From the NCBI GenBank assembly GCA_027317945.1, contig DAHVQB010000008.1, positions 1-37,508 on the forward strand: 37,508 nt of DNA. The letters are read 5' to 3'. Shown piece by piece: positions 1 to 7,508 of this stretch (positions are counted from its first letter, which is position 1; every line of letters begins with the position of its first letter). The notes beneath the pieces are model-generated. The model was not told the origin of the DNA. It saw nothing but the letters and a program-made list of their open reading frames with translations, and ran no database searches. Source of the DNA: Microcaldota archaeon. GTDB taxonomy: Archaea > Micrarchaeota > Micrarchaeia > Micrarchaeales > Micrarchaeaceae. Position numbers and translations under genes: made by a program.

Positions 1-207
1 TATCCCGTTGGTACCGTACGACGGATTCGTGCATGAGAATCCGGACTGCGGCACGCATCCGCTTGGCGTGCCGCTCCCACCGCTGAACAGACCGAGTGCA
101 AACAATAAAGAGACTATGATCGCAATGACCAATATGGCCCACCCGTAAGTCATCAGGTACTCCATCGCCGACTGGGCCCTGTTTGAAGATTTGATGTGGC
201 TTGTCAT
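1..207 (-). CDS. pilin-like protein with class III signal peptide (partial, N-terminus only)
   Basis: The first 69 residues of a gene that continues past the left edge. The N-terminus reads as a short basic leader followed by RAQSAMEYL and a hydrophobic segment (residues about 18-42), the arrangement of archaeal class III (Q+1, E+5) type IV pilin-like leaders. Cleavage is expected just before the Gln. After the membrane helix comes a C-x6-C-x-N-P-x-Y-x3-N-G pattern, which recurs in the large pilin-like protein at 4467, so the two belong to one family. The ATG at 207 lies 25 bp downstream of a TATA box (228-237), so the transcript is probably leaderless. It would be a surface filament or adhesin subunit; the exact structure is unknown. 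Confidence 0.85.
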   Translation of the reverse strand, partial: MTSHIKSSNRAQSAMEYLMTYGWAILVIAIIVSLLFALGLFSGGSGTPSGCVPQSGFSCTNPSYGTNGI

Positions 208-227
208 TATTAAAAATTTTTGAGAAA

Positions 228-237
228 TTATATAAAG
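228..237 (-). promoter_or_regulatory. TATA box of the pilin gene
   Basis: Reading on the minus strand, CTTTATATAA is centred 25 bp before the ATG at 207. That is the spacing expected if transcription starts at or next to the start codon, giving a leaderless mRNA. Confidence 0.55.
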
Positions 238-315
238 CTTGCCAATATGGAATGACAGTTCGATATATATTGCTAAAGCTAACAAAATGCAATTATTATA
301 ATAAAAAAAATAAGG

Positions 316-606
316 TTAGCGTCCGGAGAGGTTTGAAACTTCCTCGGCGTTTTCGTGCTTCTGGCCCTGGCCTTGTCCTACTGCAGAAACCAAAACTACG
401 TCCCCTATGTTCTTTATGTTCTTGAATAGTATGCTCTTCTGCTGGAGTATCCTCTTTACCTCCTCCTTGTCAGCGTTTTTCCATTCCTCCATAAGCAACC
501 TGCTAACCTCGCCCTTCTCTAGGTCGACTATCGCATCTCTGACCTCGCCCAAATACTGGCCAGCATCGCTGTATATGTCCATGTTATAAACTTCAGAGAC
601 TTTCAT
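316..606 (-). CDS. PRC-barrel domain protein
   Basis: A 96-residue protein beginning MKVSEVYNMDIYSDAGQYLG, typical of the small archaeal PRC-barrel proteins: a beta-barrel with a conserved 'G..LG.V.D..id' pattern and a following acidic region (DLEKGEVSRLL). Such proteins are linked to RNA metabolism or act as assembly adaptors, but this one's partner is unknown. The open frame extends further upstream, but family alignment, a GGGTG stretch before the ATG at 606 and a TTTAAAT TATA box at 637-644 favour this start. The C-terminal 20 residues (QGQGQKHENAEE...) are hydrophilic and probably disordered. It is divergent from the TPR-AAA+ gene. Confidence 0.8.
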   Translation of the reverse strand: MKVSEVYNMDIYSDAGQYLGEVRDAIVDLEKGEVSRLLMEEWKNADKEEVKRILQQKSILFKNIKNIGDVVLVSAVGQGQGQKHENAEEVSNLSGR

Positions 607-636
607 TGGTACACCCGCTAGTATATCCAGTATCAC

Positions 637-644
637 ATTTAAAT
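637..644 (-). promoter_or_regulatory. TATA box for the PRC-barrel gene
   Basis: ATTTAAAT, about 34 bp upstream of the ATG at 606. This predicts a transcript start near 615 and a leader of roughly 9 nt holding the GGGTG ribosome-binding motif. Confidence 0.45.
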
Positions 645-705
645 AACTTGTGTTGTAGCATTCGAAGATACGATGAAGGATACATGTGTTATGGCGCGAC
701 AATCA

Positions 706-714
706 CTTTAAATA
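706..714 (+). promoter_or_regulatory. TATA box for the TPR-AAA+ gene
   Basis: CTTTAAATA about 40 bp before the GTG start at 750. The predicted transcript start is near 736, followed by a GGATGTGAT Shine-Dalgarno-like stretch (737-745) four bases before the GTG. Confidence 0.45.
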
Positions 715-749
715 ACTTTAATGGAATTTATTAGAAGGATGTGATATAA

Positions 750-2282
750 GTGCCAGAGCACCAGGTTGACCCTGAAGCCAAAGAGCATTGGAAAAAAGGC
801 AATGAGCTATTCGAAGAAAGCAAGTTTGAGGAAGCGCTGAAGGAATACGGCAATGCAGTCCAGGTAGACAAGGAATACGGGGACGCATATTTCAATAGGG
901 CGTTGACTGAGAGGATTTTGCACGACTACGATGGAGCGCGCAGGGATCTTGAGACAGTCATAGAGCTACAACCGAACAGCTCTGACGCGCTGCTGCTTAT
1001 AGGAGATATAGCGGAGACCAACAATGACCTGCTTGGGGCAAAATTCTGGTACGAGAAATCGCTGGCATCCAATCCGGATTACACCGAAGCGAAGAATAGG
1101 CTCGAGCACATAGATTCCATGATGCATGCCGAGAAGGCGCCGCAGCAGCAGGCCCACGGCAATGCAAACAAGGCCGGCGGCAGCGCCAAGCAGCAAGCCG
1201 AGGTGCAGCTGCCCAAGTCGAAGGAGCAGGAGGAACAGAAGGAGGTCATAGAGGAAGGCCAGATAAAGAAGATCGCTTTTTACAAGTCGACAATGAAGTT
1301 CGACAAGGTCATAGGACTTGAAAAGGTAAAGAAATACCTTATGGACAACGTAGTGCTTGCGATACAACATCCGGAACTTTTTAAAAAGTACGGAAAGAAG
1401 ATGGGTATAGGACTTCTGCTATATGGCCCGCCAGGAGTGGGAAAGACGCATATAGTTAACGCGATAGCAGGCGAAGCAGGCGCTAATGTCATAATAGCCA
1501 GGATAAACCAGATAGTAGACATGTACACTGGAAACACGGAGAAGAACCTGCATGCGATATTCGAGCAGGCCAGGAAGAACACGCCATGCCTGATAATGTT
1601 CGACGAGGTGGACGCCTTAGGAGTTAAGAGGAGCGGAGGCGGCGAAGGCGGTGAGAGCTCAGCCATGAGGCTGGCGGTCAACCAGTTCCTAGTGGAGATG
1701 AACGGGGTAGAGGCCAATCCAGAAGGCATATTCGTAATAGGGACGACAAACCAGCCGTGGGATATGGACCCTGCGCTCAAGAGGAGCGGAAGATTCGGTG
1801 ACAGCCAGTACATGTCGCCCCCCAAGTTTGGCGACAGGAAGAAGCTTTTTGAGCTGTATACCAGGAACTCGCCAAGGGGAAGGCTGCACTATGGCAGGCT
1901 AGCCAGGACAACTGCAGGCTATAGCCCTGCGGATATAGAGCGCATATGCGACAAGGCGAAGATGAGGCCCCTGCTGCATGAGTACTCTGCAAAGGCTGGC
2001 AGGAAGCTAACCATGGGTGACATGCTAGCTGTGCTAAAGGACAAGGACTACAGCGGCAGCTCCCTGGATGAATGGTACCTTATGGTCAAGAAGGACGTCA
2101 TAAGCAAGACGGAAACTCAGATAGTGGACGGCAAGAAGCAGGAGATAGTCAAGGAGGGCAAGCTTGACGCGCAGGAAAAGATACTTTACAAGACAATGAT
2201 AAAAGACATAAAGAGGAACACCAACGGCATAAGGATAAGGATGAAGAAAGCCATGCGTTGGTTCGCCCTGCACGTATATTGA
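750..2282 (+). CDS. TPR-repeat / AAA+ ATPase fusion
   Basis: A 510-residue protein with two parts. Residues about 8-125 are tetratricopeptide-like helical repeats (KEHWKKGNELFEESKFEEAL, then DAYFNRALTERI). Residues 126-175 are a Gln/Glu/Ala-rich linker. Residues about 180-410 are an AAA+ ATPase module: Walker A GPPGVGKT at 226-233, Walker B LIMFDEVDAL at 281-290, sensor-1 GTTNQPWD at 331-338 and an arginine-finger-like KRSGRFGD at about 344-351. A roughly 100-residue C-terminal extension follows. The AAA module resembles the VPS4/proteasomal-ATPase group of unfoldases, so ATP-driven remodelling of a TPR-recruited partner is a reasonable inference. The substrate cannot be told from context. 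The GTG start is supported by GGATGTGAT just upstream. Confidence 0.85.
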   Translation: MPEHQVDPEAKEHWKKGNELFEESKFEEALKEYGNAVQVDKEYGDAYFNRALTERILHDYDGARRDLETVIELQPNSSDALLLIGDIAETNNDLLGAKFWYEKSLASNPDYTEAKNRLEHIDSMMHAEKAPQQQAHGNANKAGGSAKQQAEVQLPKSKEQEEQKEVIEEGQIKKIAFYKSTMKFDKVIGLEKVKKYLMDNVVLAIQHPELFKKYGKKMGIGLLLYGPPGVGKTHIVNAIAGEAGANVIIARINQIVDMYTGNTEKNLHAIFEQARKNTPCLIMFDEVDALGVKRSGGGEGGESSAMRLAVNQFLVEMNGVEANPEGIFVIGTTNQPWDMDPALKRSGRFGDSQYMSPPKFGDRKKLFELYTRNSPRGRLHYGRLARTTAGYSPADIERICDKAKMRPLLHEYSAKAGRKLTMGDMLAVLKDKDYSGSSLDEWYLMVKKDVISKTETQIVDGKKQEIVKEGKLDAQEKILYKTMIKDIKRNTNGIRIRMKKAMRWFALHVY

Positions 2283-2335
2283 GACCGCATTACACACCAG
2301 TACATACAAGTGCAATTACGCTCTTGATGGCATAG

Positions 2336-2352
2336 TTTCCATTTTTCATTTT
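2336..2352 (+). terminator. T-rich putative terminator
   Basis: Pyrimidine/T-rich run (TTTCCATTTTTCATTTT) about 55 bp after the stop of the TPR-AAA+ gene. T-rich tracts of this kind terminate transcription in archaea. Confidence 0.35.
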
Positions 2353-2422
2353 AGCGGACAGGCATGGATAGTAGGGAAGCAGCGGCTAATGTGTAGATAC
2401 ACTCTTAATGCATTTTGCCGGA

Positions 2423-2890
2423 TTATTGCTCTTCGACGCTTTCGTCGCTGCCTCTCTTCAGCTTGACAAGATCGAATGCCTTCTTTATTTCTGCAGGAGC
2501 GTATGAGTCGAAAACCGAATTCCCTAGCTCCTTGATGGCATTCTTGAGACCCGTCTCCGGATAAACGTGGCTCCCGTCCTCTTCTACGACCACTGCCCCC
2601 ACTCCAGCCCCATAAGCCGCCTGGGTGTCGGAGTTGTAGACTACCTTGATTGATAACATATCCCTTACTTCTTCCGGCAGAGCGGCGAAGCTCTTGGTGG
2701 CGCTGCTCATCGCAGCACCGAGATCATCTTTCATGACGGGGGTTATGAACCTGTACTTTTCGTCAGGAACGGATCCATACCAAATATCATTCACGAAACA
2801 TATTGCCCATTCGCCATGGCTTATCCTCTTTATCAGCTTCTCTGTGTCATTGCTCTTACTTGCCATAGTTTTGCTGTTATATGCTGCCAT
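2423..2890 (-). CDS. hypothetical protein (155 aa)
   Basis: Not recognised. It is a soluble protein without signal peptide or membrane segment. It has a central mixed alpha/beta region (WAICFVNDIWYGSVPDEKYR, then a Gly/Val strand GAGVGAVVVEED) and an acidic C-terminus. The ATG at 2890 has a GGTG motif 7 bases upstream and a TTTTAAAT box near 2929-2936. A second ATG at 2866 is possible if the closer TATATA at 2903-2911 is the promoter. Base composition and AGG/ATA-rich codon use match the neighbours, so it looks like a genuine resident gene, probably lineage-restricted. Confidence 0.65.
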   Translation of the reverse strand: MAAYNSKTMASKSNDTEKLIKRISHGEWAICFVNDIWYGSVPDEKYRFITPVMKDDLGAAMSSATKSFAALPEEVRDMLSIKVVYNSDTQAAYGAGVGAVVVEEDGSHVYPETGLKNAIKELGNSVFDSYAPAEIKKAFDLVKLKRGSDESVEEQ

Positions 2891-2952
2891 ACTAATGCAC
2901 CTTTATATATACTAGTCGCATACACAAAATTTAAAAATCATCGCGTATGTAG

Positions 2953-2968
2953 GTGTAATTAACTACAC
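2953..2968. repeat. 16-bp near-perfect inverted repeat
   Basis: GTGTAATTAACTACAC is a palindrome except for one mismatched pair. It lies about 60 bp upstream of the hypothetical gene at 2890 and about 95 bp from tRNA-Ile. It could be an operator for a dimeric regulator; nothing else supports that. Confidence 0.3.
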
Positions 2969-3062
2969 ATGCACGTAGCCGCGATGAATGCCATTGTTTT
3001 GCCTGCTTTGACATCGGGCCAGGTTTTGGATTTAGACTAAATGTCCTGCATCATTTCTCAAG

Positions 3063-3165
3063 TGGGCCCGGAGAGATTTGAACTCTCGGCCTCCCGATTT
3101 CTGCAGTAAAGCTTCATTGAAGCTTATATCAGTCGGGCGCTCCAACCAGGCTAAGCTACGAGCCC
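3063..3165 (-). tRNA. tRNA-Ile(GAU) with an intron
   Basis: The minus strand folds as a tRNA: acceptor GGGCTCG/CGGGCCC with one G-U pair, discriminator A, anticodon stem CCCGA/TCGGG and T-arm GAGAG-TTCAAAT-CTCTC. The mature anticodon loop CTGATAA carries GAU. A 28-nt intron (3099-3126) sits at the canonical 37/38 position and contains the hairpin AAGCTTC-AAT-GAAGCTT. The cut points fall after the second base of 3-nt bulges (TAT and AAA), as tRNA splicing endonuclease requires, although the central helix has only three Watson-Crick pairs. CCA is not encoded. The gene follows the AMMECR1 stop by 21 bp on the same strand. Confidence 0.93.
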
Positions 3166-3186
3166 ACGGATTAGATATTATAAGAC

Positions 3187-3837
3187 CTATTTATTAACTT
3201 TTTCTGGCTTGATGCCAGCCAAATCAACCTCTACTGCCTTGCCGCTCGGAGTCTCTTCCCGGAATACCTGGCTCTCGAATTTATAAAGCCTGGGATTGGG
3301 CAGCGTCCAGTAGTTTTCTGGCAGGCCGGCCTTGATGCATGTTTCCGCCAGGAATCTGGCCTCATCCCACCCTTGCTCAACAGGCACTATGGGCAGGAGT
3401 ATGCCAGAATAGGCGCTGTATTCTATTATCAATCCGTCCCTGCCTACCTTCACCGAGGCGGCCCTATCGCTAGGGTTGCCCTCTATCAGTGTTGGGCTGG
3501 ACAGTACGCTGATCTCTACGGTGATTGTGTCTAGCTCCTTTGCAGTTACGGGGGGGAATCTTGGATCTTCAAACGCGGCGCATAACGCGGCTTCCGGCAA
3601 TGATTCCCGAACCGGCGCAACCGCCCTGGGAAAACCTACGCAGCCCCTAAGCGCCTTTGACGGATACCGCTCTAATGTGACGAACAGGCCATTCATCTGA
3701 TCAAACCCATTTGAGAGTACCTGCCGGGCATTTGCACCTGGTTTGTCGGATATGAAGCGCTGTTTTATGACTTCCCTTGCTGCCTTGACCAACGTCTGGC
3801 CCTGCGATAGCGCGTATACTTTTATTGTATCACCCAT
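3187..3837 (-). CDS. AMMECR1 domain protein
   Basis: A 216-residue AMMECR1-family protein, a size normal for archaea. The diagnostic LRGCVGFP motif lies near residues 63-70, followed by the conserved 'AALCAAFEDPRFPPV' and 'EISVLSSP' stretches and the C-terminal 'GLPENYW' segment. The family is conserved from archaea to humans; the conserved surface suggests an enzymatic or RNA/protein-modifying role, but the reaction is not established. The ATG at 3837 is the first good start. It is divergently arranged from the RNase H gene, with about 70 bp between them. Confidence 0.92.
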   Translation of the reverse strand: MGDTIKVYALSQGQTLVKAAREVIKQRFISDKPGANARQVLSNGFDQMNGLFVTLERYPSKALRGCVGFPRAVAPVRESLPEAALCAAFEDPRFPPVTAKELDTITVEISVLSSPTLIEGNPSDRAASVKVGRDGLIIEYSAYSGILLPIVPVEQGWDEARFLAETCIKAGLPENYWTLPNPRLYKFESQVFREETPSGKAVEVDLAGIKPEKVNK

Positions 3838-3880
3838 ATGGACTGCGGATTTATTTACGCTGTTATTTGCGCGCGCCTAA

Positions 3881-3889
3881 TATAATATT
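3881..3889 (+). promoter_or_regulatory. TATA box for rnhA
   Basis: TATAATATT centred 22 bp upstream of the ATG at 3907. This suggests a leaderless transcript starting at 3907, or a short leader if the second ATG (3934) is used. Confidence 0.4.
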
Positions 3890-3906
3890 TTGTTGGTAAA
3901 TAAATC

Positions 3907-4362
3907 ATGGGTGGTAGGTTGCCCAAACTGGATATGGCAAACGCCAAGATTGATATTTACACTGATGGGGCTGCGCGCGGCAACCCCGGACCGAGCGCAT
4001 CCGGGTTCATGGTCCTGGCAGATGGTGCGATCATACATGAAGAATCTGCGTATAACGGGAGGGCCACCAACAACTATGCGGAGTACAATGCAGTCATATT
4101 GGCCCTGGAATGGTGCCTAGGGAACCTGAATGAAGCAGAGCGCATGGACATGGATCTTTACTCCGACAGCGAGCTTACAATAAAGCAGCTAAGTGGCCGC
4201 TACAAGGTCAAATCAAGCGCGCTGGCACCCATCAATGGCAAGGCCCTGGAACTAGTGCATAAATTCCATTCGGTAAAGCTCAACAACGTGCCGCGTGAAA
4301 ACCCGAACATAAGCAGGGTTGACATGAAACTGAACATCCTACTGGACAATTTGAAAGCCTGA
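3907..4362 (+). CDS. rnhA: ribonuclease HI (RNase H-like, RVT_3 family)
   Basis: A 151-residue RNase H-fold protein that would cut the RNA strand of RNA-DNA hybrids. The four catalytic acids are all visible: Asp in YTDGAARGNPGP (about residue 20), Glu in NNYAEYNAVILAL, Asp in LYSDSELTIKQL and Asp in ISRVDMKLN near the C-terminus. The 'SGRYKVKSS' loop is typical of the archaeal/plant-like type. Translation may begin at 3907 (leaderless with the TATA at 3881) or at 3934 (MANAKIDIYTD), which matches the usual family N-terminus. Confidence 0.92.
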   Translation: MGGRLPKLDMANAKIDIYTDGAARGNPGPSASGFMVLADGAIIHEESAYNGRATNNYAEYNAVILALEWCLGNLNEAERMDMDLYSDSELTIKQLSGRYKVKSSALAPINGKALELVHKFHSVKLNNVPRENPNISRVDMKLNILLDNLKA

Positions 4363-4430
4363 CTAAGAAGACAGCGCTTGATGCGGCTCTTGCAGGGCGA
4401 ATTCCCAAAAAGTGTCATTTAGTAACATTT

Positions 4431-4439
4431 TTATATATC
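4431..4439 (+). promoter_or_regulatory. TATA box for the surface cassette
   Basis: TTATATATC centred about 32 bp before the ATG at 4467. It is the only obvious promoter ahead of the two-gene surface cassette, and implies a leader of only a few bases. Confidence 0.5.
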
Positions 4440-4466
4440 TGAGATAATTATCATATTAGAGCGCCA

Positions 4467-6563
4467 ATGGTGATGCATACGATCATAGGTGGCAAGAGTA
4501 GCTTAGGCAGTTCCTACACCGGGAAAAGGTTCAGCGCGCAGGCCGTGACTGAGTACCTAGTCACATATAGCTGGGTCCTTGCCATAGTCGCAGTCATACT
4601 TGCAGCCCTTTTCGAGCTCGGTGTGTTCAGCACCCCTAACGCCCCGGGCGCATGCATAGCAACCGTAGGCTACATATGCTCAAATCCAGTTTATACCGGG
4701 AATGGGATAACGTTCACTTTTGGGCAGGTGGCCGGCCAGAACCAGTATTATTACAACGACCACATATTTGTAGCCACTGAAGGGCAACTGATAAACGGCT
4801 CGACAAACGTGCCAGTAGGCTTCAACGGTGGTGCGCAAAAAGTCGCAAGCGTACTAACCCCGGGCCAGACTGTCGATGTCAACTTTACTAATTTCGCGTC
4901 AGGCAACATACCGCAGAACCCTTCTGTAGGCACGTCGTTGTATGGTTATGTATGGCTTTCATACTGCACAACGCCTTGCAGCGGCACCACTTATACGCAT
5001 TTGGCCAAGGTAGCAACCATAACCGCGCAGGCCACGAAGAGCGGCACGGTCAGCCCGTATGGGAATCTATGCTCGGTCAGCGGCAATACGCTTACCTGCG
5101 ACCTGAACAACCAGACCATAACATGCAGCCTTAATTCCAATTCGCTTGTAACCGGCTGCAACGTCCCGCCCACTACCACCACCACAGCGACTACTACAAT
5201 TTACAACGGGCCGAGCACCAAGATTTATGTGAACTCCACAGGCCAGTCAGGCATACCTGTAACGCTAGATAAGACCCTGTACGTCACTAACACTACTGCT
5301 GATTTGCCATATCCTTCCAACTCAGTTCTATCGCTTAACTTCACTAAAACAGTATATGGCTACTTCGGTGGTTCCAGGGCGAATTACACCAACTCGACAG
5401 GCACAACGTGCACCATCAATAGCAATGGAACTGTGACCATAACCCCGGACTGCACCATAAAGCTCAATTACGCGCAGCAGTATGAATTCGAGATTCTGGA
5501 GCAGGTAGGATCGAGCGTACCGCAGAACACCACTGCTTATGGAGCCACATCCCTTCCAAGCGGCAAGAACATAGAATGGTTCGCGCCGCACACGAATGTC
5601 TCTTTTTCGGTGGGCGCCAACCCAGGATATGAATTCACGGGCTTCACCGTAGGATACGGCAATGGTTATACTGGAGCAGACTACCAGAACCCTTACAAAT
5701 ATTCTAACAGCGGATCATTCTCTGAAAGCAACTGTTACCCTGGTTGTACTTTCCAACAGTCATACTCGCCTTCGCAGGCCGTTTACGCCCCAGGTGCGTA
5801 TACCACAGAAGGTTGCGGAGGCTGCGGAGGCGCTGAAGCCTTATACTCAGTTTCCTATGTGCCTGCCCATGTCAACATGACGGGTGCCATAGTCGAGGTA
5901 GCGCAGTTCAGCCAGACAAGCGATTACGTGCCTGCCGAGTCAACATCTATTTCGGTATCTTATAATTATCAGAACTGCACTGATAACTATACTTCAAGCG
6001 TAAGTAGCAGCACCGGCTACTACAACGAGCAGGATCGTTATTACTTGTATTGCAACACCATAGGCAGTGGCACCGAATCAATTCCGGTAACAGTGTCATC
6101 GCCCGTAGCGAACTGGTCCAGCGGATTTGGAAGCGTCAGAATATACTACTACGGCAGCAATGAATGTTATTACTATAATAATTATTATGGCAGCGGCTAT
6201 GGCGGATGGAGCTTGTCTAACTGCTACAGCGCGAGCAATGTTTCGCTTGACAGCGTTTACCCGTTCAGCTTGAATTCCACGGAAAGCGCGGCTTATTCTT
6301 CTATAAACAGCCAGATAAACAATTATATAGCGAACAATGCACCCACTGGTCCTGCACCTAATTTTCACGGAGGGCATCAGACATGGTATTCGTATTCCTT
6401 CACTTATCTTGGCGTCACTACTACGCATTATTTCTCGATGCCAAGCAGTTCGTCGTATAGCTACTATGACTATGTCAGCAACAGCGGCAGCACCAGCGGA
6501 AGCTCGACTACCCAGATGGGCGCTACTTACTATGCAGGTTATATTTACGGCCTTGGTTCGTAA
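4467..6563 (+). CDS. large pilin-like surface protein with class III signal
   Basis: A 698-residue protein with a type IV pilin-like N-terminus and a very long exterior. The leader ends SA|QAVTEYLV (predicted Gln+1 at residue 25, Glu+5 at 29), followed by a hydrophobic helix (about 30-54). Residues 60-170 repeat the C-x6-C-x-N-P-x-Y pattern of the partial pilin at 1-207. A Thr-rich linker (TTTTTATTT, about residue 235) separates this module from a roughly 440-residue Tyr/Ser/Asn/Gly-rich region with many N-x-S/T sequons, several Cys pairs and a Cys-Gly-rich loop (EGCGGCGG). Classical pilins are 100-200 residues, so this is a pilin anchor fused to an adhesin-like domain. It is followed 10 bp later by a second surface gene. 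Exterior role is inferred. Confidence 0.88.
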   Translation: MVMHTIIGGKSSLGSSYTGKRFSAQAVTEYLVTYSWVLAIVAVILAALFELGVFSTPNAPGACIATVGYICSNPVYTGNGITFTFGQVAGQNQYYYNDHIFVATEGQLINGSTNVPVGFNGGAQKVASVLTPGQTVDVNFTNFASGNIPQNPSVGTSLYGYVWLSYCTTPCSGTTYTHLAKVATITAQATKSGTVSPYGNLCSVSGNTLTCDLNNQTITCSLNSNSLVTGCNVPPTTTTTATTTIYNGPSTKIYVNSTGQSGIPVTLDKTLYVTNTTADLPYPSNSVLSLNFTKTVYGYFGGSRANYTNSTGTTCTINSNGTVTITPDCTIKLNYAQQYEFEILEQVGSSVPQNTTAYGATSLPSGKNIEWFAPHTNVSFSVGANPGYEFTGFTVGYGNGYTGADYQNPYKYSNSGSFSESNCYPGCTFQQSYSPSQAVYAPGAYTTEGCGGCGGAEALYSVSYVPAHVNMTGAIVEVAQFSQTSDYVPAESTSISVSYNYQNCTDNYTSSVSSSTGYYNEQDRYYLYCNTIGSGTESIPVTVSSPVANWSSGFGSVRIYYYGSNECYYYNNYYGSGYGGWSLSNCYSASNVSLDSVYPFSLNSTESAAYSSINSQINNYIANNAPTGPAPNFHGGHQTWYSYSFTYLGVTTTHYFSMPSSSSYSYYDYVSNSGSTSGSSTTQMGATYYAGYIYGLGS

Positions 6564-6573
6564 GGTGTTTTAG

Positions 6574-7443
6574 ATGATATTTCGGCAGCATAGGCTACTT
6601 GCATTATTCTGTATGATCGCTGCGGCGCAGCTCTTTGCATGCGGATATGCCGCCAATAATACCCAGTATTCCGTTGCGGTTGCAACAAATGCATCGCAAT
6701 ATTCCGGGATAAAACAGGTATTGGTTACGGGCACAATATCGCCCACGCCGGCGCCATACTCACTGGTAAATTTTTCATTGATATCGCCGCAGGAAGCCAT
6801 AATTTACACGTTTCAGGCACAGACATTGGTCAACGGTTCATTCAGGGCGGCATTCTCAACAGGCACCTCGCCCAAATGGATGAATGGCACGTATGTATTG
6901 ACTGCGACATACATTGATGTATCTTCAAACACTACTTTTGGATGGGACGGCACCGCAACGGCAAACACTACATTCCCTAAGTACGCCATAACTGGGCCGA
7001 CCACGGCCAAGGGCGCTTACAACGGTACCGAAACAATCGCAATTAGAGGATCGGTAACCCCCGTATCGGGCATAGAAGCCAGCAGCACAGTTGTAGTCAG
7101 CGTAGCCGCGCCCGGGGGATCCCCTACGGACGTTTACACAGTTCCGGTAACCAGTGCTGGTTTATTCAACATTAGCTTCGCTGGAGACAATAATCCCAAG
7201 TGGGTGAATGGCACTTATACGGTCACTGCCAGGTACTATAATGTAACTAGCAATACGACATTCGAGTGGAAGCAGGTGCCGCAACAGACCAATATAATAA
7301 ACAACACAATTGTGGTTCCTTCGTCCACCGCCCAGAGCTCATCGCTGCTAAAGTATGTGGGCGCGGTAGCCATAATAGTTGTAGGGATAGCGATAGTTGT
7401 ATTTTTGAGAAGAAGGTTCTCTAGAACAACTTCATACGCATAG
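6574..7443 (+). CDS. membrane-anchored surface protein with two tandem repeats
   Basis: A 289-residue exported protein. Residues 1-26 form a Sec signal peptide (LLALFCMIAAAQLFACGYA). Two beta-rich repeats follow, recognisable by PKWMNGTYVLTA...SSNTTFGW (99-124) and PKWVNGTYTVTA...TSNTTFEW (207-232). A C-terminal membrane helix (about 257-278) ends in RRRFSR, so the protein is anchored with its repeats outside. There are many N-glycosylation sequons. The start is set by a clear AAGGTG ribosome site overlapping the end of the large pilin gene, 10 bp upstream, indicating an operon and a likely joint role at the cell surface. Confidence 0.85.
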   Translation: MIFRQHRLLALFCMIAAAQLFACGYAANNTQYSVAVATNASQYSGIKQVLVTGTISPTPAPYSLVNFSLISPQEAIIYTFQAQTLVNGSFRAAFSTGTSPKWMNGTYVLTATYIDVSSNTTFGWDGTATANTTFPKYAITGPTTAKGAYNGTETIAIRGSVTPVSGIEASSTVVVSVAAPGGSPTDVYTVPVTSAGLFNISFAGDNNPKWVNGTYTVTARYYNVTSNTTFEWKQVPQQTNIINNTIVVPSSTAQSSSLLKYVGAVAIIVVGIAIVVFLRRRFSRTTSYA

Positions 7444-7508
7444 ATGCCCATATGTATGCGATTTGGCATGACATATGAAGTCCGCATGGCTGTACATAAG
7501 GGTACAAG

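Noticed and set aside
1280-1825. 181-aa frame opposite the TPR-AAA+ gene
   Set aside because: It is the antisense shadow of the Walker A/B region; composition and lack of any domain argue against coding.
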